The position numbers were made by a program, and so were the translations under genes. From Bacteroidetes bacterium UBA3022 (lineage in GTDB: Bacteria; Bacteroidota; Bacteroidia; Chitinophagales; BACL12), in NCBI GenBank assembly GCA_002346225.1, contig DDYY01000079.1:449-64448 (forward strand): a stretch of DNA of 64,000 bases, given 5' to 3'. How positions within the stretch are numbered: position 1 is the stretch's first letter; each line of letters begins with the position of its first letter. Positions 43,332-52,034 of the stretch are shown one piece after another. The notes below the pieces were generated by a model. The model ran no database searches, was not told the origin of the DNA, and saw nothing but the letters and a program-made list of their open reading frames with translations.

Positions 43332-44285
43332 TTATTTTCGGCTGAGTACTTTTAAAGCTGCTGCTGTCACATGGCTTGCTCCGAGTCCGTATTTTTCCAG
43401 CAAAGCATCACTTGTACCGCTTTCGCCGAAAGAATCCTGCACAGCAACAAACTCCAATGGAACCGGGCAGCCTTCGGCAGTAACCTGCGCTATAGCGCTT
43501 CCCAATCCCCCCAACCGCTGATGTTCCTCAGCAATCACAGCACAACGGGTCTTTTGCACACTCTCTATGACGGCTTGAATATCCAAAGGTTTAATGGTGT
43601 GAATATTAATCACCTCTGCACTAACACCTTTATCTTGCAATTGCGCGGCAGCCTCAATTGCCTTCAACACCATATGGCCGGTAGCGAAAATGCTTACATC
43701 TGTCCCCGACTGTATATGCCAGGCCTTTCCAATAGTGAATTCCTGATTCTCCGGAGTAAACACAGGCCATTTAGGTCGGCCGAAGCGCAGATAGACCGGA
43801 CCATCGTGTGCAGCCGCAGCTATCGTTGCTGCCTTGGTTTGATTGTAATCGCATGGATTGATAACTGTAAAGCCGGGAAGCATTTGCATTAAACCGATAT
43901 CCTCCAGAATCTGGTGTGTGGCTCCATCTTCGCCAAGGGTAAGACCGGCATGCGAAGCTGCAATTTTCACATTCTTACCGGAATAGGCAATAGACTGACG
44001 GATCTGGTCATAGACGCGACCTGTGGCAAAGTTGGCAAAGGTACAGGCAAAGGGAATTTTACCTCCAATTGTAAGCCCGGCAGCAATGCCCATCATATTG
44101 GCTTCTGCGATTCCTGTCTGGAAAAAGCGCTCCGGGTTTTCCTCAATGAATTTTTCCAGCTTGAGGGATCCGATTAGATCAGCGCATAATGCCACGACAT
44201 CGGGATTGGTTCTTCCCAATTCTGCCATTCCGGCACCAAATCCTGAACGGGTGTCTTTTTTGTTGGAGTAGTCTACCTGTATCAA
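43332..44285 (-). CDS. Transketolase, C-terminal subunit (split transketolase)
   Basis: A 317-residue protein covering the pyrimidine-binding and C-terminal domains of transketolase: KDTRSGFGAGMAELGRTNPDV, ERFFQTGIAEANMMGIAAGL (the catalytic Glu that activates thiamine diphosphate), FACTFANFATGRVYDQIRQ and SHAGLTLGEDGATHQILEDI. It must pair with the N-terminal subunit at 47152-47997 for activity in the pentose phosphate pathway. Starts at TTG, three bases after the second VWA gene, and precedes the ECF sigma gene. Halves are normally adjacent; here two VWA genes intervene. Confidence 0.92.
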   Translation of the reverse strand: MIQVDYSNKKDTRSGFGAGMAELGRTNPDVVALCADLIGSLKLEKFIEENPERFFQTGIAEANMMGIAAGLTIGGKIPFACTFANFATGRVYDQIRQSIAYSGKNVKIAASHAGLTLGEDGATHQILEDIGLMQMLPGFTVINPCDYNQTKAATIAAAAHDGPVYLRFGRPKWPVFTPENQEFTIGKAWHIQSGTDVSIFATGHMVLKAIEAAAQLQDKGVSAEVINIHTIKPLDIQAVIESVQKTRCAVIAEEHQRLGGLGSAIAQVTAEGCPVPLEFVAVQDSFGESGTSDALLEKYGLGASHVTAAALKVLSRK

Positions 44286-44288
44286 TGC

Positions 44289-45656
44289 TTATAGTTTTAT
44301 AGTTAATGTTCGTCCGCTTACCACTTCAAAAATCTGTTCCTGGGTGGCTGACATGGAACGCAAATTCTTATATCTGTATATCACTTTATAAGTTCCTGGT
44401 TGCAGGGCCAGTGTTTCCCTGTTACCATCGCCAGCCAATTCATAAATCTCTGTCCACGCATTGCCATCCGGGGCATAAATTCCACCCTTAATATCTGCTG
44501 AGCGCTGGAAAGTTACAGTGCCCGGTGCAGGAATCTCAATGGTAGTAGTTTTATTCTGCTCAATAACTACCCCTTCAGCAATGATTACAGGCAAAGTTAA
44601 AATTTCGATTTTGTAATTCCCGAGCAAGTATTGCACCACTTCATTGCTGTTTTGCACATGCACAAAGTCCTGGTCTTTCGAAACAACGCAATTTATTCTG
44701 CTCTTGAATGAATCACCCCGTACTTTGACACGCAGGCTGCCCTGAGGGGCAGGCTTCTCCACTACATTGTATTTGAAGGGTGTGACAGTAATATTATTTT
44801 TCCAAACAGGGGGATAGGTATGCACCTGCATGTTGTAGTTCACATTTGGATCTACGGCAAGTGTATCGGGATTGCCTAATGGATTAATGGTATGGTAATA
44901 GTTGTACTTAACCTTGTTGTTTTCAGAATCGTAAAAACTCATCACCACGTCGGTTTCGCTGGCTTTTTGATAGCTATCCAGTAAATCCACCCGCACTGTG
45001 GTTGAATTGAACACCTTTTTTAGGGTTAGCTCCAGAATATCATCAATACCGGATGGGTTATCGATATTCATGAAGTCGCCCATGCACTCAAACTGAGAAA
45101 AATCTTCTTCTTCTATACCCAGTCCGATAACATAGGACTTCATAACCACTCCTTTCATCCGCAACTCCTCCACAACTTCGCAAGGATTGGAACCACAGGA
45201 TTCTGCGCCATCTGTAATCAGAACGATTACGTTATGCTGACTGGCTTTAACTTCTCCAAAGTCCTTAATGCTCTGCTCCAGGGAATAGGCAATAGGGGTA
45301 ACCCCGTTGGGTCGAAGATAATTCATGGTATTCTTGAAGCGCAAAGCGTTGCCGGTTCGAAAGGGTACTTCCAGCTTGGAGTCGAAGCAATCATTTTCCA
45401 TTTGCACCGTCTGATGACCATAGACCCGAAGTGCTGTTTCTACATTTTGAATGGTGTTCACACTATCTACCAGCTCTATGAGTATCTGCTTGGCTGCTGT
45501 CCATTTAGTTGTGGTACCCCAGGTAGAAAGCATACTGCGTGATGCATCCATAATGATCAGCATGCGGATGGTATGCTGCTCTTGTGCCTGTGTAACCTGA
45601 CGGCCACCCATCAGAGCTAATAAGACCAAAACAATATGGAGGCGGAATCGCATCAT
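44289..45656 (-). CDS. Exported von Willebrand factor A domain protein (second of a tandem pair)
   Basis: A 455-residue secreted protein: signal peptide about 1-24 (RQVTQAQ), then a VWA domain (about 28-225) with an intact metal-ion-dependent adhesion site, DASRS in MLIIMDASRSMLSTWG, the Thr in PNGVTPIAYSLEQ and the Asp in VIVLITDGAESCG. The remaining 230 residues are beta-rich with repeated strands ending VVSGRTLTIKL. It is about as long as, and closely parallel to, the upstream VWA protein (shared GHQ, DCFDSKLEVP-like, ITDGxExC and YKVIYR-type blocks), so the pair arose by duplication. The start overlaps the upstream stop as ATGA. Function unknown. Confidence 0.88.
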   Translation of the reverse strand: MMRFRLHIVLVLLALMGGRQVTQAQEQHTIRMLIIMDASRSMLSTWGTTTKWTAAKQILIELVDSVNTIQNVETALRVYGHQTVQMENDCFDSKLEVPFRTGNALRFKNTMNYLRPNGVTPIAYSLEQSIKDFGEVKASQHNVIVLITDGAESCGSNPCEVVEELRMKGVVMKSYVIGLGIEEEDFSQFECMGDFMNIDNPSGIDDILELTLKKVFNSTTVRVDLLDSYQKASETDVVMSFYDSENNKVKYNYYHTINPLGNPDTLAVDPNVNYNMQVHTYPPVWKNNITVTPFKYNVVEKPAPQGSLRVKVRGDSFKSRINCVVSKDQDFVHVQNSNEVVQYLLGNYKIEILTLPVIIAEGVVIEQNKTTTIEIPAPGTVTFQRSADIKGGIYAPDGNAWTEIYELAGDGNRETLALQPGTYKVIYRYKNLRSMSATQEQIFEVVSGRTLTIKL

Positions 45657-46999
45657 ATTTTCAATACATATGTTTTACCACTCTTCATTTGAACTATTTT
45701 CTCCCGGGTGTTCTCTGTCGACTTTCTTGTATTACTCCGGTACACGACCGTATATTCACCGGGCAGCAGCTCGATACTAGCTATCTCTTTGTTCAATCCT
45801 GATTCCCAAATTTTTTCCAGCTTACCATTGCGCTGGTACAGGATAGTCACCTGCATATTATCCGTTGCGTTGATAGAAAGTATACCCGACTGATCAATGT
45901 CCACCTTATTCACCACAGATGGCCTCATATCATAATCCTCAATGAACAGCACCGGAAGGGTTAACACCTCCAGGTCATAGTTTCCGCTAATGTAGGTATG
46001 TGTGGTATTCAGATTCTGAACGTAGACAATCTCGCCGGTGGAGGGATTTCTTACAATACATTGCTTCTCACTTAACCCAAACTTGCCTTTCTCATATAAC
46101 TGCAGGTCGCCCTGTGGTGTATTCAAACCGATGATATTGTGCCTTCCCGGCAGCAACTCCACCCCTTTTCGGGCGACAGGCGGTGTCGTATGGGCAACAA
46201 TATCGTATTTACCCAAAGGATCTATAAGGAGGGTATCGGGTTCATTTTTTGCATTTAGACTGTGTACAAAATGATACCTGACAACTCCCGAAAAAGCATC
46301 GTACAGCGTCAGCTCCACATTGGTTTGAGTGGGCTGTCCGAATGCATCCAGCAAATTGATTTGTGCGGTGGTATTGTTTAACGCCTGCGAAACCACCACA
46401 TCCATGGCATTTTTAAATTGAATCGAATCGGTTGCATCATAGTAGGTTCCTACGCAATCAAACATATTCTTTTCTGCTGCATCTATCCCAATACCAATAA
46501 TGAAGGGTTTCAGGGTAATCCGCTTATCTGTAAGTGCAGAAGTGCTGGCACAGGGATCACCTTCGCAATTCTCAATACCATCTGTAATAAGTATAATAGA
46601 GTTAATACCCTGGGATGTAAAATCTCCCGCAGCCAGAAACAAAGAATAAGCTATGGGAGTATGCCCCTGGGGAGTAATGGATTCCAGCCTTTCAATTATA
46701 CCTGCTGCGGTATTTTTGCCTATCGGAACCTCCAGTTTCGAATCTTTGCAGTCTTTGAGTGCGCGCGGACTTTGATGACCGAATACCCTCAGTCCAATTT
46801 CCACACTGGGATCGCTGCGCTGAATGCTATCGATGGTTTGACTTACCAAATCCTTGGCGAGCAGCCACTTGTTAGTGCCTTTCCAATTGTCCATCATACT
46901 GCCACTTCCATCGAGTAGAATCAATATTCTGCGCGTATCGTCCTGCCCGAAAGCGGCAATCGAACAGCATAGTAATACCAGAAGCAAGTTCTTTTTCAA
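45653..46999 (-). CDS. Exported von Willebrand factor A domain protein (first of a tandem pair)
   Basis: A 448-residue secreted protein beginning at TTG (MKKNLLLVLLCCSIAAFGQ, signal peptide 1-19). The VWA domain (about 23-220) has the complete adhesion-site motif DGSGS in ILLDGSGSMMDNWKG, TPIAYSLFLAAGDF and SIILITDGIENCEG. Cys-containing blocks LKDCKDSKLEVP and GDPCAST may form disulfides. The C-terminal part is beta-rich (GKYDIVAHTTPPVARKG, LPGEYTVVYRSN). It is a tandem paralogue of the next gene, overlapping it by four bases. The pair separates the two transketolase half-genes. Confidence 0.88.
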   Translation of the reverse strand: MKKNLLLVLLCCSIAAFGQDDTRRILILLDGSGSMMDNWKGTNKWLLAKDLVSQTIDSIQRSDPSVEIGLRVFGHQSPRALKDCKDSKLEVPIGKNTAAGIIERLESITPQGHTPIAYSLFLAAGDFTSQGINSIILITDGIENCEGDPCASTSALTDKRITLKPFIIGIGIDAAEKNMFDCVGTYYDATDSIQFKNAMDVVVSQALNNTTAQINLLDAFGQPTQTNVELTLYDAFSGVVRYHFVHSLNAKNEPDTLLIDPLGKYDIVAHTTPPVARKGVELLPGRHNIIGLNTPQGDLQLYEKGKFGLSEKQCIVRNPSTGEIVYVQNLNTTHTYISGNYDLEVLTLPVLFIEDYDMRPSVVNKVDIDQSGILSINATDNMQVTILYQRNGKLEKIWESGLNKEIASIELLPGEYTVVYRSNTRKSTENTREKIVQMKSGKTYVLKI

Positions 47000-47151
47000 G
47001 ATGGGCTGTCTATGGTTAACGCAATAGTAAATAAAATAATATTGCTTTTACCCTATCCATCAACAATCATTGTGCCTAATAATAGACGCAGCATGCATTC
47101 AGCAATCACCGTAGGTCATTTACCCGGTATTCCACTCTCGGCAGGAGTATT

Positions 47152-47997
47152 TCAGTAATCTCCCAATGTTTCCGGCAACTGGGCCAGTGCCCTATCTTTC
47201 TGCTCATCATTAGGGGCTACTCCATGCCAATGGTGCGTGCCTTCCATAAAGTCAACACCCTTGCCCATAGCGGTCCGCATCAGTATCATAACCGGTTTTC
47301 CATTACCACTGCGCTGCTTGGCTTCGTTCAGGGCAGCCAGCAATTGCTCTATATCATTTCCATCGGCACATTCCAGCACATCCCAGCCAAACGCTTCCCA
47401 TTTGGCGCGCAGATTACCCAAGGATAACACCTGCTCTGTAGGACCGTCTATTTGCTGACCGTTCAAGTCTATTGAAGAAATCAGATTATCTACCTTATTA
47501 TGCGCTGCATACATGGCAGCTTCCCATATCTGACCTTCCTGCAACTCTCCATCGCCATGCAGACTGTAGACCATCCTGCTATCACCATTGAGTTTTTTGC
47601 TCAATGCTGCACCAATGGCAACGCTCATGCCCTGCCCCAGAGAACCGCTGGCAACCCGAATGCCGGGCAGGTGCTCATGTGTCGCCGGGTGACCCTGCAA
47701 TCTGGAGTCAAGCTTGCGAAAAGTAGCTAATTCGCTCACGGGGAAATATCCGCTTCTTGCCAGTACACTGTACCACACAGGACTGATATGGCCATTGCTC
47801 AGGAAGAAAAGGTCTTCACCCTTACCATCCATTTGAAAACTTTTATCATGATGCATAATCTCAAAGTACAGCGCCACCATATACTCGGTGCATCCCAGAG
47901 ATCCGCCCGGGTGTCCGCTTTGTACGCCATGCGTTTGACGAATAATGTCTCTTCTTACCTGCGAGCAGATAGCTTGTAATTCAGAAATTGTAGGCAT
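47152..47997 (-). CDS. Transketolase, N-terminal subunit (split transketolase)
   Basis: A 281-residue thiamine-diphosphate-binding domain: SGHPGGSLGCTEYMVALYF near 28, FFLSNGHISPVWYSVLA, ASGSLGQGMSVAIGAALS, and the thiamine diphosphate motif YSLHGDGELQEGQIWEAAM followed by LDLNGQQIDGPTEQVL-type sequence (here SIDLNGQQIDGPTEQ). It is cytosolic and forms active transketolase with the C-terminal subunit encoded 2.9 kb downstream. TACTTTTG lies 20 bases upstream. A 152-base gap separates it from the VWA genes. Confidence 0.94.
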   Translation of the reverse strand: MPTISELQAICSQVRRDIIRQTHGVQSGHPGGSLGCTEYMVALYFEIMHHDKSFQMDGKGEDLFFLSNGHISPVWYSVLARSGYFPVSELATFRKLDSRLQGHPATHEHLPGIRVASGSLGQGMSVAIGAALSKKLNGDSRMVYSLHGDGELQEGQIWEAAMYAAHNKVDNLISSIDLNGQQIDGPTEQVLSLGNLRAKWEAFGWDVLECADGNDIEQLLAALNEAKQRSGNGKPVMILMRTAMGKGVDFMEGTHHWHGVAPNDEQKDRALAQLPETLGDY

Positions 47998-48016
47998 ATA
48001 GGGTTATTTCTTCCAA

Positions 48017-48024
48017 CAAAAGTA
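48017..48024 (-). promoter_or_regulatory. Bacteroidota -7 promoter element for the transketolase N-terminal gene
   Basis: Minus-strand TACTTTTG matches TAnnTTTG, 20 bases before the ATG of the transketolase N-terminal subunit gene. Confidence 0.5.
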
Positions 48025-48130
48025 CAGATTCATGTCCAACTGAAATATGGAATTACTGACAATTCTATGTCTAATTCGGGAACTTGATGGATTATGCCCC
48101 TGTTGATGGTCGAAAGATAACCGCCAAAGC

Positions 48131-49015
48131 ATGAAAAACCTGAGCCTACTTTTTATCAGTTGTTTAGTTCTTTCGAAAGGATTTGCGCAATCGAATGTGC
48201 AAACGTACACCCCTAGTGTGCTGCTCGCGGAAGGGCAAACAGAAACAGGGCTGTTCAATAATTTCTATACCCAGAAAGGATTCCGCGACGGCAGCGGGGA
48301 GTTCGTGGATGTGATGGAGCGACAAACCTATTACACAGGTATTTTTCAATTCAATTACGGCATCAGCGAGAACGCACGTTTCAATCTCGGATTCGATGTC
48401 AATCTGCAGTCAGTTCGCCTCGATCCCGATGCAGAAAGCTCTATGTTTCGGGTACTTCGTTTTGAGGATGTTCCCTATGCGCGAACGGCTATAACAGGCA
48501 TCGGCCCAAGAGTGAAGTTTCGGCCAGTAGATAAATGGTCGGGTTTTTCAGTTTCAAGTGCATTTTGGATTCCGGTGGCAGACAGCATGGAGCAATATCC
48601 GTTTCTTGCATGGGATCGTTTTACCTGGTGGAACCAATTCTTCTACGACCAGAAACTCACCGAAAACACCCGTCTTTTTGCGGAGACTGATTTACTGTTC
48701 CGATTTCCACGTTGCAGCGGACAGTCTACGATTCTCAGCCTGCCTACCAGCCTGTTTTTGTCGTGGTTCCCAACAGCAAAGAGCACCATTTATATCATGT
48801 CGCAATACAGTCCGGAATTTCAGCGATTAGCAGAGCAACCCGATGATGGCTCCTCACAATTCTATTACAACAGTTACTTCCTGCAGGTTGGTGCCGGTGC
48901 CAAATACCAGGTAACCCCACATTTACAACTGGAATTTCTCTATACCAATTTTGCAGCATCTCAAAATGCAGGAGCAGGTGTTACCTGGAATCTAGGTATC
49001 AAATATATTCGATAG
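48131..49015 (+). CDS. Exported outer-membrane barrel-like protein, paired with an Omp85 protein
   Basis: A 294-residue protein with a signal peptide (about 1-19, LSKGFAQ) and alternating amphipathic strands (YYTGIFQFNYGISENARFNLGFDVNLQ in parts, LQVGAGAKYQVTPHLQLEFLYTNF) ending TWNLGIKYIR. I recognise no named family. The stop codon overlaps the GTG start of the Omp85-like gene by one base, so the two are translationally coupled and probably work in the same outer-membrane process. Confidence 0.68.
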   Translation: MKNLSLLFISCLVLSKGFAQSNVQTYTPSVLLAEGQTETGLFNNFYTQKGFRDGSGEFVDVMERQTYYTGIFQFNYGISENARFNLGFDVNLQSVRLDPDAESSMFRVLRFEDVPYARTAITGIGPRVKFRPVDKWSGFSVSSAFWIPVADSMEQYPFLAWDRFTWWNQFFYDQKLTENTRLFAETDLLFRFPRCSGQSTILSLPTSLFLSWFPTAKSTIYIMSQYSPEFQRLAEQPDDGSSQFYYNSYFLQVGAGAKYQVTPHLQLEFLYTNFAASQNAGAGVTWNLGIKYIR

Positions 49016-50286
49016 TGTTTTCGGCAAAGCATCTATTCCTCTATGCGATACTCATGTCGGGCACCTTCATGGTTGCCGGACAGACCATCAGTGCCGTAGA
49101 ATTCACAGGCACAAAAAGGACAAAAGAAGATTTTCTTTACCGATGGTTAACATCCAAACAAGGAGACAGTCTGCACCATCCCAGTCTTGAAGAAGACCTG
49201 AAATTTTTACAGAATCTTTCCATTTTTTCATCTGTAGCATATACAATCGAAACAGATACCGGATCCATCAACCAGAATGCAGTTATCACCTTTACGGTGG
49301 AAGAGTCCTTAGCGCTACTACCCATTATCGGCATAGGTGGTATTCAGGAAAATGTAAATATTCAGATTGGATTAGCTGACTATAATGTCGGTGGTCGAAC
49401 AGGACAGGCGGCATTCATTTATAACTACTATGACAGGCATTCATTTCAGGCATATCTGCACCAGCGCTACATAAGAACCACCCCATTCGGTATCGCTGCC
49501 AACATAGAAAGAAGAGCTACACTGGAGCCCGTATATGTCGATACATTCAGTACTACCTACCTGGCTACACGCTGGGTAGTAGAAATGATGCCGGGTATTC
49601 ATATCAATCGTTTTATTTATGTGCAGGGTGGAGGTGCATGGCTGAAAGAAACATATACCAACAATAATGACATAGCTATTTTTGATATAGGATTACCGGA
49701 GGTTGTTGATACCGAAAAATGGTTATTTAAAATACTGATTACGGCCGACCGAAGGCAATATGACAGACAACATGTAGGCGGGTGGGTAAGTCAACTGCAT
49801 GCCGAACACATCAACTCTCCCTTTGACCCTGTCCCCTTTTTCAAAGTATTCAACGAAAACAAATGGTATGTGCGTGGCGGTGACGGTAACTACGCCGGAC
49901 GCCTTCGACTGGGTGTAGCCACTAACACCTTCTCTCCTTTCCCACCATTTGTTTTGGACAGCTATGTGAACATTCGCGGGGCCGGGAACAGAATTGCGCG
50001 TGGCACTGCGGAGGTTGTTTTAAACCAGGAATACAGGTACACGCTTTACGAAAATAACTGGGGAGCCTTTCAATTAGTGGGCTTCAGCGACCTGGGCACA
50101 CTGCGACCTGCGGGCGGCACATTCAAAGACATGCTGGATGAAAACAATGTAGTATGGCGAACCGGAGCAGGTGGAAGGATCTATATGTCAAGATTCTATC
50201 ATTTGTTCCTGAGAGCGGACTTTGGATTCAACCCTTTGAAAGGGAAAGAAAATGGATTCGTCTTAGGACTGGGACAGTACTTTTAA
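49015..50286 (+). CDS. Short Omp85/BamA-superfamily outer-membrane protein
   Basis: A 423-residue protein starting at GTG, with signal peptide about 1-23 (MVAGQ). A single POTRA-like unit (about 25-100) reads ISAVEFTGTKRTKEDFLYRWL, then HPSLEEDLKFLQNLSIFSSVAYTIE. The rest is a barrel with Omp85-type features: LRLGVATNTFSPFPPFVLDSYVNIRGAG (the L6-like RGAG in place of VRGF/Y), TAEVVLNQEYRYTLYENNWGAFQLVGFSDLG and a C-terminal LGLGQYF. It is much shorter than BamA (five POTRA, about 800 residues), closer to single-POTRA relatives. It may insert or secrete the product of the coupled upstream gene. Confidence 0.82.
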   Translation: MFSAKHLFLYAILMSGTFMVAGQTISAVEFTGTKRTKEDFLYRWLTSKQGDSLHHPSLEEDLKFLQNLSIFSSVAYTIETDTGSINQNAVITFTVEESLALLPIIGIGGIQENVNIQIGLADYNVGGRTGQAAFIYNYYDRHSFQAYLHQRYIRTTPFGIAANIERRATLEPVYVDTFSTTYLATRWVVEMMPGIHINRFIYVQGGGAWLKETYTNNNDIAIFDIGLPEVVDTEKWLFKILITADRRQYDRQHVGGWVSQLHAEHINSPFDPVPFFKVFNENKWYVRGGDGNYAGRLRLGVATNTFSPFPPFVLDSYVNIRGAGNRIARGTAEVVLNQEYRYTLYENNWGAFQLVGFSDLGTLRPAGGTFKDMLDENNVVWRTGAGGRIYMSRFYHLFLRADFGFNPLKGKENGFVLGLGQYF

Positions 50287-50357
50287 TCATACATGGTTGG
50301 TTGGAGAATGCAACGCAGCCAATTTATTGGTCGTCCTAAATCTAAGTTCGCTATAAT

Positions 50358-52034
50358 ATGAAAAGAAGAAAATTCCTGGCCAACCTCGGATATGCCGTAC
50401 CTGGAATATTGCTGGCTCCCGGTTTTATTCAACAGGTGATGGCTGGTACTTTAACCGGCGGAAATGTAACAATCATAGGCGCAGGAGCTGCCGGATTATA
50501 TGCCGCAAAAATCCTGTTTGAAGCAGGCTACAGTGTAACTATCCTGGAAGCTGGAAACCAGCACGGAGGTCGGGTCCGCAAACTCGAAGGCTATGCATCA
50601 TTTACCATGGAAGCTGGAGCAGAATGGGTACACGGTAAGGGTAATAGTGCCGGTGATCCGCCCTCTTTTCTATGGAGTACAATTAATGCATATAACCCTG
50701 ATTTAATGGAAGAATATAAAGGGTTTCAGGAACTGTATTCGTTAGACGATGGCTATGTAATAAGTCCCCCCTACTGGGATGCTGACCTCGAATTTGCCAG
50801 TAACTTTTATACTAATATGTACCTCTACGATGGGGAGGATATTTTGATGAACGACTATCTTGCCAGTCTGGGAATTAACGAAGGAGACCGAACATGGCAT
50901 TTATATGAAAGTTGGATAGGTTCAGAGTTTGGAACTTCTATCAAACGCATCGGAATGAAAAGCATTGCCATCAGTGAGAACTTATGGCTTACCGGTGGTA
51001 AAGACTTTATCATCAAAACTCCTTATCTAGACGTTTTGGATGATGTTTTCTTTAATCCTATTCTTACCTATGTTCAGTACGGCAAGGTTGTGAACCAAAT
51101 TGACTACTCAGGGGATCAGGTCATTATCAACTGTGAGGATGGATCGAGCTACTTTTCAGATAGGGTAATTGTAACAGTACCCCTTTCCATCCTTAAAGCA
51201 GATGTAATTGCATTCTTACCTGCATTAAGCGTACCAAAACAAAACGCCATATCTACAATAGGTATGGATGCCGGAATGAAAATCAATATTCGTTTTTCTG
51301 AACGCTTCTGGGGGGAAGACATTTGTGAAATAACGTTGAAGCAGGAAGGGACATTAGCCTGGGACCCTACCTTTTTTAAACCCGAAGCAACCGATAATAT
51401 CTTAACATTTTTCGTCATGGGAATTCGGGCTGAGACCTTGAGCGCCCTTGGAGAAGGAGCTATCACGGTTATACTAGATGAACTTGATGCGCTTTTTGAA
51501 GGGGCTGCCAGCGCACTGTACATGGACCATTACATTGTCGATTGGTTTAAAGAGCCTTACATAAAAGGTGCGTATTCCTATCCATCGCCGAACTCCTATG
51601 CTTCCATTACAAATAGCGAACGTATGGTACTGGCTGAACCTGTAGATTGCAAACTTTTTTTCGCAGGAGAAGCGACAAGCCACCATCACCCGGCTACCGT
51701 TCATGGAGCTCTTGAAAGTGGAGCAAGGGTAGCCTTAGAGGTAATGGATTGCCCCATAACAGTTGGAGTTACAACTCCTGAGGCTCTTTCTACGGTAGAT
51801 TTATATAGTTTCAATAATCAGGCATACTTGACTATAAGACTTGCCTCATCCACAAATGTGGAATTATATCTGCAAGATTTGCAAAGCAAGAATGTAGCTT
51901 CATTATTTATCGGCAGCCTGCAAGCAGGTGAACATAAACACACCATCCAACTACCAAAAATATCGAAAGGCATCTATATACTTCATGGACATTTAGGAGA
52001 AAAAGTCATCCATCTGAAAGTATGGTTACATTAA
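50358..52034 (+). CDS. Flavin monoamine oxidase-like enzyme with Tat signal and T9SS-like tail
   Basis: A 558-residue exported FAD enzyme. The N-terminus MKRRKFLANLGYAVPG is a twin-arginine signal. The FAD motif VTIIGAGAAGLYAAKILFEA starts near residue 37, with ILEAGNQHGGRVRK and EAGAEWVHG following. Substrate-domain strands and the C-terminal FAD motif LFFAGEATSHHHPATVHGA lie near 435. Monoamine oxidase, polyamine oxidase and L-amino-acid oxidase share this layout. Residues about 480-558 form an extra beta-rich tail (NVELYLQDLQSKNVASLF, GIYILHGHLGEKVIHLKV) resembling a type A T9SS sorting domain. It converges with uvrB, sharing four bases. Substrate unknown. Confidence 0.85.
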   Translation: MKRRKFLANLGYAVPGILLAPGFIQQVMAGTLTGGNVTIIGAGAAGLYAAKILFEAGYSVTILEAGNQHGGRVRKLEGYASFTMEAGAEWVHGKGNSAGDPPSFLWSTINAYNPDLMEEYKGFQELYSLDDGYVISPPYWDADLEFASNFYTNMYLYDGEDILMNDYLASLGINEGDRTWHLYESWIGSEFGTSIKRIGMKSIAISENLWLTGGKDFIIKTPYLDVLDDVFFNPILTYVQYGKVVNQIDYSGDQVIINCEDGSSYFSDRVIVTVPLSILKADVIAFLPALSVPKQNAISTIGMDAGMKINIRFSERFWGEDICEITLKQEGTLAWDPTFFKPEATDNILTFFVMGIRAETLSALGEGAITVILDELDALFEGAASALYMDHYIVDWFKEPYIKGAYSYPSPNSYASITNSERMVLAEPVDCKLFFAGEATSHHHPATVHGALESGARVALEVMDCPITVGVTTPEALSTVDLYSFNNQAYLTIRLASSTNVELYLQDLQSKNVASLFIGSLQAGEHKHTIQLPKISKGIYILHGHLGEKVIHLKVWLH

